DNA from: Clostridium jeddahitimonense
GTDB taxonomy: Bacteria > Bacillota > Clostridia > Clostridiales > Clostridiaceae
NCBI GenBank assembly: GCA_000753455.2
Contig: LM994670.1
Coordinates: 1,245,815-1,309,814, forward strand
Direction of reading: 5' to 3'
DNA: 64,000 nt
The position numbers were made by a program, and so were the translations under genes. Within the stretch, counting starts at the first letter, position 1. Every line of letters begins with the position of its first letter. Of the stretch, positions 61,217 through 64,000 are shown one piece after another. The notes beneath the pieces are model-generated. The model saw only the letters and a program-made list of their open reading frames with translations. It did no database searches and had not been told where the DNA came from.

Positions 61217-63121
61217 TTATTTAAATGAAGCGAAGGATGCATCAGAAGGCATTCTCCAGTCTCCTCTAGGACTTAAAGAGATAGTACCAACTTTAGGACC
61301 ATCTGGTAAAGCACTTCGTTTAAATTGTTGAGTGAAGAATCTATATATAAATTTATCTAGCCACTTTTGAATTTCTTCTTTTGAATAGTCACTCTTAAAG
61401 GCATTTTCTGCTAAGAATAAAATTCTTTCTTTAGAAGAGCCATGTTTAATAAAGTGATATAGGAAGAAATCATGAAGTTCATAAGGACCTACTATATCCT
61501 CTGTCTTTTGAGATATATTTCCTTCGCTGTCTTTAGGTAATAATTCAGGGCTTACAGGGGTATCTAAGATATCTAATAATGTTTCAGAAACATCTTTATT
61601 AGATTCATTTTCAGCTACATACTTAACTAAATATCTTACAAGAGTTTTAGGAATAGACGGATTTACAGAGTACATGCTCATATGATCTCCGTTATAAGTG
61701 CACCAACCTAATGCTAACTCAGAAAGGTCTCCTGTACCTATAAGTAATCCCCCTTCTTTATTTGCTAAATCCATAAGTATTTGAGTTCTTTCTCTAGCCT
61801 GAACATTTTCATAAGTCACATCGTGTATATCTTTATCATGACCTATATCTTTAAAGTGTTGAAGAGATGCTTCAACTATATTTATTTCTCTAAGATCACA
61901 GTTAAGTTCTTTGCATAGAGTTAAAGCGTTATTGTAAGTTCTATCTGTAGTTCCAAAGCCTGGCATAGTAATAGTTATAATATTCTTATTATCAATACCA
62001 AGAAGTTTAAATGTCTTAGCTATTACTAATAATGCTAAAGTAGAATCAAGTCCACCAGAAATTCCTATGACAGCTTTTTTCAAACCTACATGCTCTAATC
62101 TTTTGGCAAGAGCTGATGATTGTATATTAAAGATTTCTTTGCATCTTTCATCTCGTTCGTGAATATTTGATGGAACGAAAGGATGTTTATCTATATATCG
62201 TGCAAATTTATTAATTTTAGTATCTTTAAAAGTAAAATCTATATATTTAAATGACTGAGATAAGAAAGATGAAGAATCCCTAAAACTCAAGTTTTTTAAT
62301 CGCTCTGAATTTAATTTAAATATATCTATGCAAGAAGAAATAATTTCATTGTCTCTTTGAAACCTAGAGTTTTCTTCTAATGTAGAGCCATTTTCAGCAA
62401 TGATAAGGTGACCGCTAAATAAAAGATCAGTAGTAGATTCGTGTACACCAGCTGATGAATAAATATAAGAAGAAATACATCTAGCACTTTGATTTGAAAT
62501 TAATGATTTTCTATAATCTTTTTTACTAACTAGTTCATTAGATGCAGAAAGATTACCTATAATATTAGCTCCAGCTAAAGAAAGATAAGAACTAGGGGGA
62601 ATAGTTACCCATAAATCTTCACAAATCTCAACTCCAAATTTATAATCTCCAGCATTAAATATTAAGTTTGTGCCGAAAGGAATATCTTTTTGAAATGAAA
62701 GGTTAACTTTTTGGTCTGTTATGTTGACACCTTGGGTAAACCATCTTTTTTCATAGAATTCACTATAGTTAGGAATATAAGATTTAGGCACGATCCCTAA
62801 AATGTCTCCTTCGAAAATTAAATAAGCACAGTTATATAATGCATTATTATATAGTAATGGAGCACCAACAGCTATTAGCATATCTTTATTTATACTATTT
62901 TTTGCTATTGATTCTAAACCATCTAAAGACGCACGTAAAAGTGAAGAATTTAAAAATAAGTCTCCGCAAGTATAGGATGTAACAGATAATTCAGGGAAAA
63001 CTAGAAATTTAATATTTTGCTTTTTAGCATCTTCAATACAAGTATATATATTCTCTATATTATAAGCTATATCGGCAACTTTAGTTTTAGGACAAGCTGC
63101 ACCTACTTTTATAAAGTCCAT
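61217..63121 (-). CDS. nadE: Glutamine-dependent NAD+ synthetase
   Basis: 634 residues, the two-domain form. N-terminal nitrilase domain with catalytic Glu (FPELSVTSYTCGD), Lys (IVPKSYIPNYSEFYE) and Cys (GVEICEDLWV), then the synthetase with PP-loop GISGGLDSTLALL and the late motif KRSALPDGPKVGTIS. It converts deamido-NAD to NAD with glutamine and ATP in the cytoplasm. Monocistronic. Confidence 0.97.
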   Translation of the reverse strand: MDFIKVGAACPKTKVADIAYNIENIYTCIEDAKKQNIKFLVFPELSVTSYTCGDLFLNSSLLRASLDGLESIAKNSINKDMLIAVGAPLLYNNALYNCAYLIFEGDILGIVPKSYIPNYSEFYEKRWFTQGVNITDQKVNLSFQKDIPFGTNLIFNAGDYKFGVEICEDLWVTIPPSSYLSLAGANIIGNLSASNELVSKKDYRKSLISNQSARCISSYIYSSAGVHESTTDLLFSGHLIIAENGSTLEENSRFQRDNEIISSCIDIFKLNSERLKNLSFRDSSSFLSQSFKYIDFTFKDTKINKFARYIDKHPFVPSNIHERDERCKEIFNIQSSALAKRLEHVGLKKAVIGISGGLDSTLALLVIAKTFKLLGIDNKNIITITMPGFGTTDRTYNNALTLCKELNCDLREINIVEASLQHFKDIGHDKDIHDVTYENVQARERTQILMDLANKEGGLLIGTGDLSELALGWCTYNGDHMSMYSVNPSIPKTLVRYLVKYVAENESNKDVSETLLDILDTPVSPELLPKDSEGNISQKTEDIVGPYELHDFFLYHFIKHGSSKERILFLAENAFKSDYSKEEIQKWLDKFIYRFFTQQFKRSALPDGPKVGTISLSPRGDWRMPSDASFASFK

Positions 63122-63291
63122 TTTATCATCTCCGTATGTTAAATATAGTTTAGTATTAGATTAAAAAGTTAATAAAATACATATAAGTCAATAATAAAAG
63201 GAAAACGCTATAAAATCAACGAAAAGAAAAGGAAAATTAAAACTATCACATTAAATGGTTTGAAATAACCTATAAAAAGATAAAAAATAAC

Positions 63292-63320
63292 TTGCAATAA
63301 AATAAAAGATAGCATATAAT
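63292..63320 (+). promoter_or_regulatory. Promoter of the nfeD-SPFH operon
   Basis: TTGCAA, 17-base spacer, TATAAT (63315-63320). The 290-base gap from nadE is otherwise AT-rich without a gene. Confidence 0.7.
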
Positions 63321-63450
63321 GTAATCATAGTAAATAAAATATATAAATATCAATTTGTTGGAAAATACTATATAATAAATTTATCAACAAAGTTTTTTAC
63401 TATAATATTTAATGCATAAATACTTTATTATTAAAGAAAGGGGGAGGACT

Positions 63451-63879
63451 ATGTTAGATGTTATTATCTGGTTAGTAGTTGCGGTTGTCGCAATAATAAT
63501 TGACGTAGTTACAAGTAGCTTTATATTTATGTGGTTTTCTATAGGAGCATTAGCAGCAATAATCTTATCATTCTTTGGCGTAAGTATGGCATGGCAATTT
63601 ATTGTATTCTTAATAACAGGAATAATTTTAATTGCTATAGGATATCCTTGGGCTAAGAAAAAATTTAAAGTAGAAAAAAATCATACCCTTACTATGGAAC
63701 AAACATATATAGGAAGAGTTATGAAGGCGAATGAAGAGATAGTTGAGAAAGCTAAAATTAAAGTAGACGGAATATATTGGACAGCGTATAACAAAGGCAA
63801 TAAGATAAATAAAGATGATCAATTTGTTATAACAGGAATAGAAGGAAATAAGTTAATAGTTGAATTAAAGGAGAAATAG
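63451..63879 (+). CDS. NfeD-like membrane protein
   Basis: 142 residues from the ATG at 63451 (GGGGGAGGACT upstream). Three or four spans (about 4-75), then the NfeD OB-fold (about 85-142: MEQTYIGRVMKANEEIVEKAKIKVDGIYW). NfeD proteins work with the SPFH protein encoded next, here one base after this stop, in membrane microdomains. Confidence 0.92.
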   Translation: MLDVIIWLVVAVVAIIIDVVTSSFIFMWFSIGALAAIILSFFGVSMAWQFIVFLITGIILIAIGYPWAKKKFKVEKNHTLTMEQTYIGRVMKANEEIVEKAKIKVDGIYWTAYNKGNKINKDDQFVITGIEGNKLIVELKEK

Positions 63880-63880
63880 T

Positions 63881-64000
63881 ATGATTAAGTTAATAGTAAT
63901 TGGAGTTTTATTATTGATAGTATTATTAGTATTACTATCATCTATCAAAGTTGTAAACACAGGTTATTTATATGTAGTTGAAAGATTAGGACAATTTCAT
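63881..64000 (+). CDS. SPFH/stomatin-like protein (5' part)
   Basis: The first 40 residues: an N-terminal span (about 3-22) and then KVVNTGYLYVVERLGQFH, the conserved start of SPFH/band-7 proteins. The window ends inside the gene. Ribosome site AAAGGAGAAATAG. Forms an operon with nfeD. Confidence 0.9.
   Translation, partial: MIKLIVIGVLLLIVLLVLLSSIKVVNTGYLYVVERLGQFH

Noticed and set aside
61171..61217. Possible small gene between the unknown membrane protein and nadE
   Set aside because: The space is filled by a bidirectional terminator.
1..64000. Prophage, transposon or genomic island
   Set aside because: No integrase, transposase, phage gene, attachment repeat or change in base composition was seen.

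Overview
The window is AT-rich, densely coded DNA from a low-GC anaerobic Firmicute, most likely Clostridium sensu stricto (C. perfringens-like cluster I). This rests on strong GGAGG-type ribosome sites, TTGACA/TATAAT promoters, abundant intrinsic terminators, a T-box and a tandem glycine riboswitch, anaerobic enzymes (pyruvate formate-lyase activase, a thioredoxin reductase lacking the NADPH motif), and the family content. No insertion sequence, prophage, CRISPR array or rRNA is visible. It reads as core chromosome.

Bases 1-13,000 are a sugar block. It opens with the end of an mgl-type galactose ABC permease and a 51-residue membrane peptide. Next come a sensing cassette (AraC-type response regulator, YesM-type histidine kinase, membrane-anchored sugar-binding protein), a galactose-binding lipoprotein with the calcium loop, and galM. 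A multi-sugar ABC ATPase with a cre-like site, a PucR/CdaR-like regulator, a LacI regulator with two operators, and malQ follow.

Bases 13,000-30,300 hold a K+ channel, tRNA-Leu(GAG), and a tandem glycine riboswitch controlling an alanine/glycine:Na+ symporter. After these lie a glucosaminidase, acylphosphatase, and the potR-A-B-C-D polyamine operon behind a strong palindromic operator. The stretch closes with pflA, a CapA protein, an exonuclease, an arginase-family enzyme, an LCP protein with a Pro-rich repeat tail, a site-2-protease homologue that has lost its zinc ligands, and a degenerate Ppx/GppA-HD protein.

Bases 30,300-47,600 hold T-box-argS, an AI-2E permease, and a Fur-boxed feoA-feoB-small Cys-rich protein operon. 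Then come a YprB-like nuclease, a ComEC-like lipoprotein hydrolase, plsC, a PEP-carboxykinase-fold P-loop protein, DUF378, an Lrp regulator, a PHP protein, a gamma-carbonic anhydrase, cvfB, an orphan PAS histidine kinase, and a tandem pair of membrane-anchored Mrr-like proteins.

Bases 47,600-64,000 hold a TcyP-like symporter, a degenerate Nudix protein, and a paired radical-SAM/DNA-metabolism module. They continue with a Ca2+ P-type ATPase, an ABC exporter, and thioredoxin plus a flavin thioredoxin reductase under a CsoR/CstR-like palindrome. The window ends with a HEAT-like/HIRAN-like protein, a deoxynucleoside kinase, nadE, NfeD and the start of an SPFH protein.

The points most worth following are two genes whose Shine-Dalgarno sequence lies inside an intrinsic terminator ending at the start codon, the Mrr-like pair, the pseudo-protease, the PEPCK-like P-loop protein, and the three-component sugar sensor.
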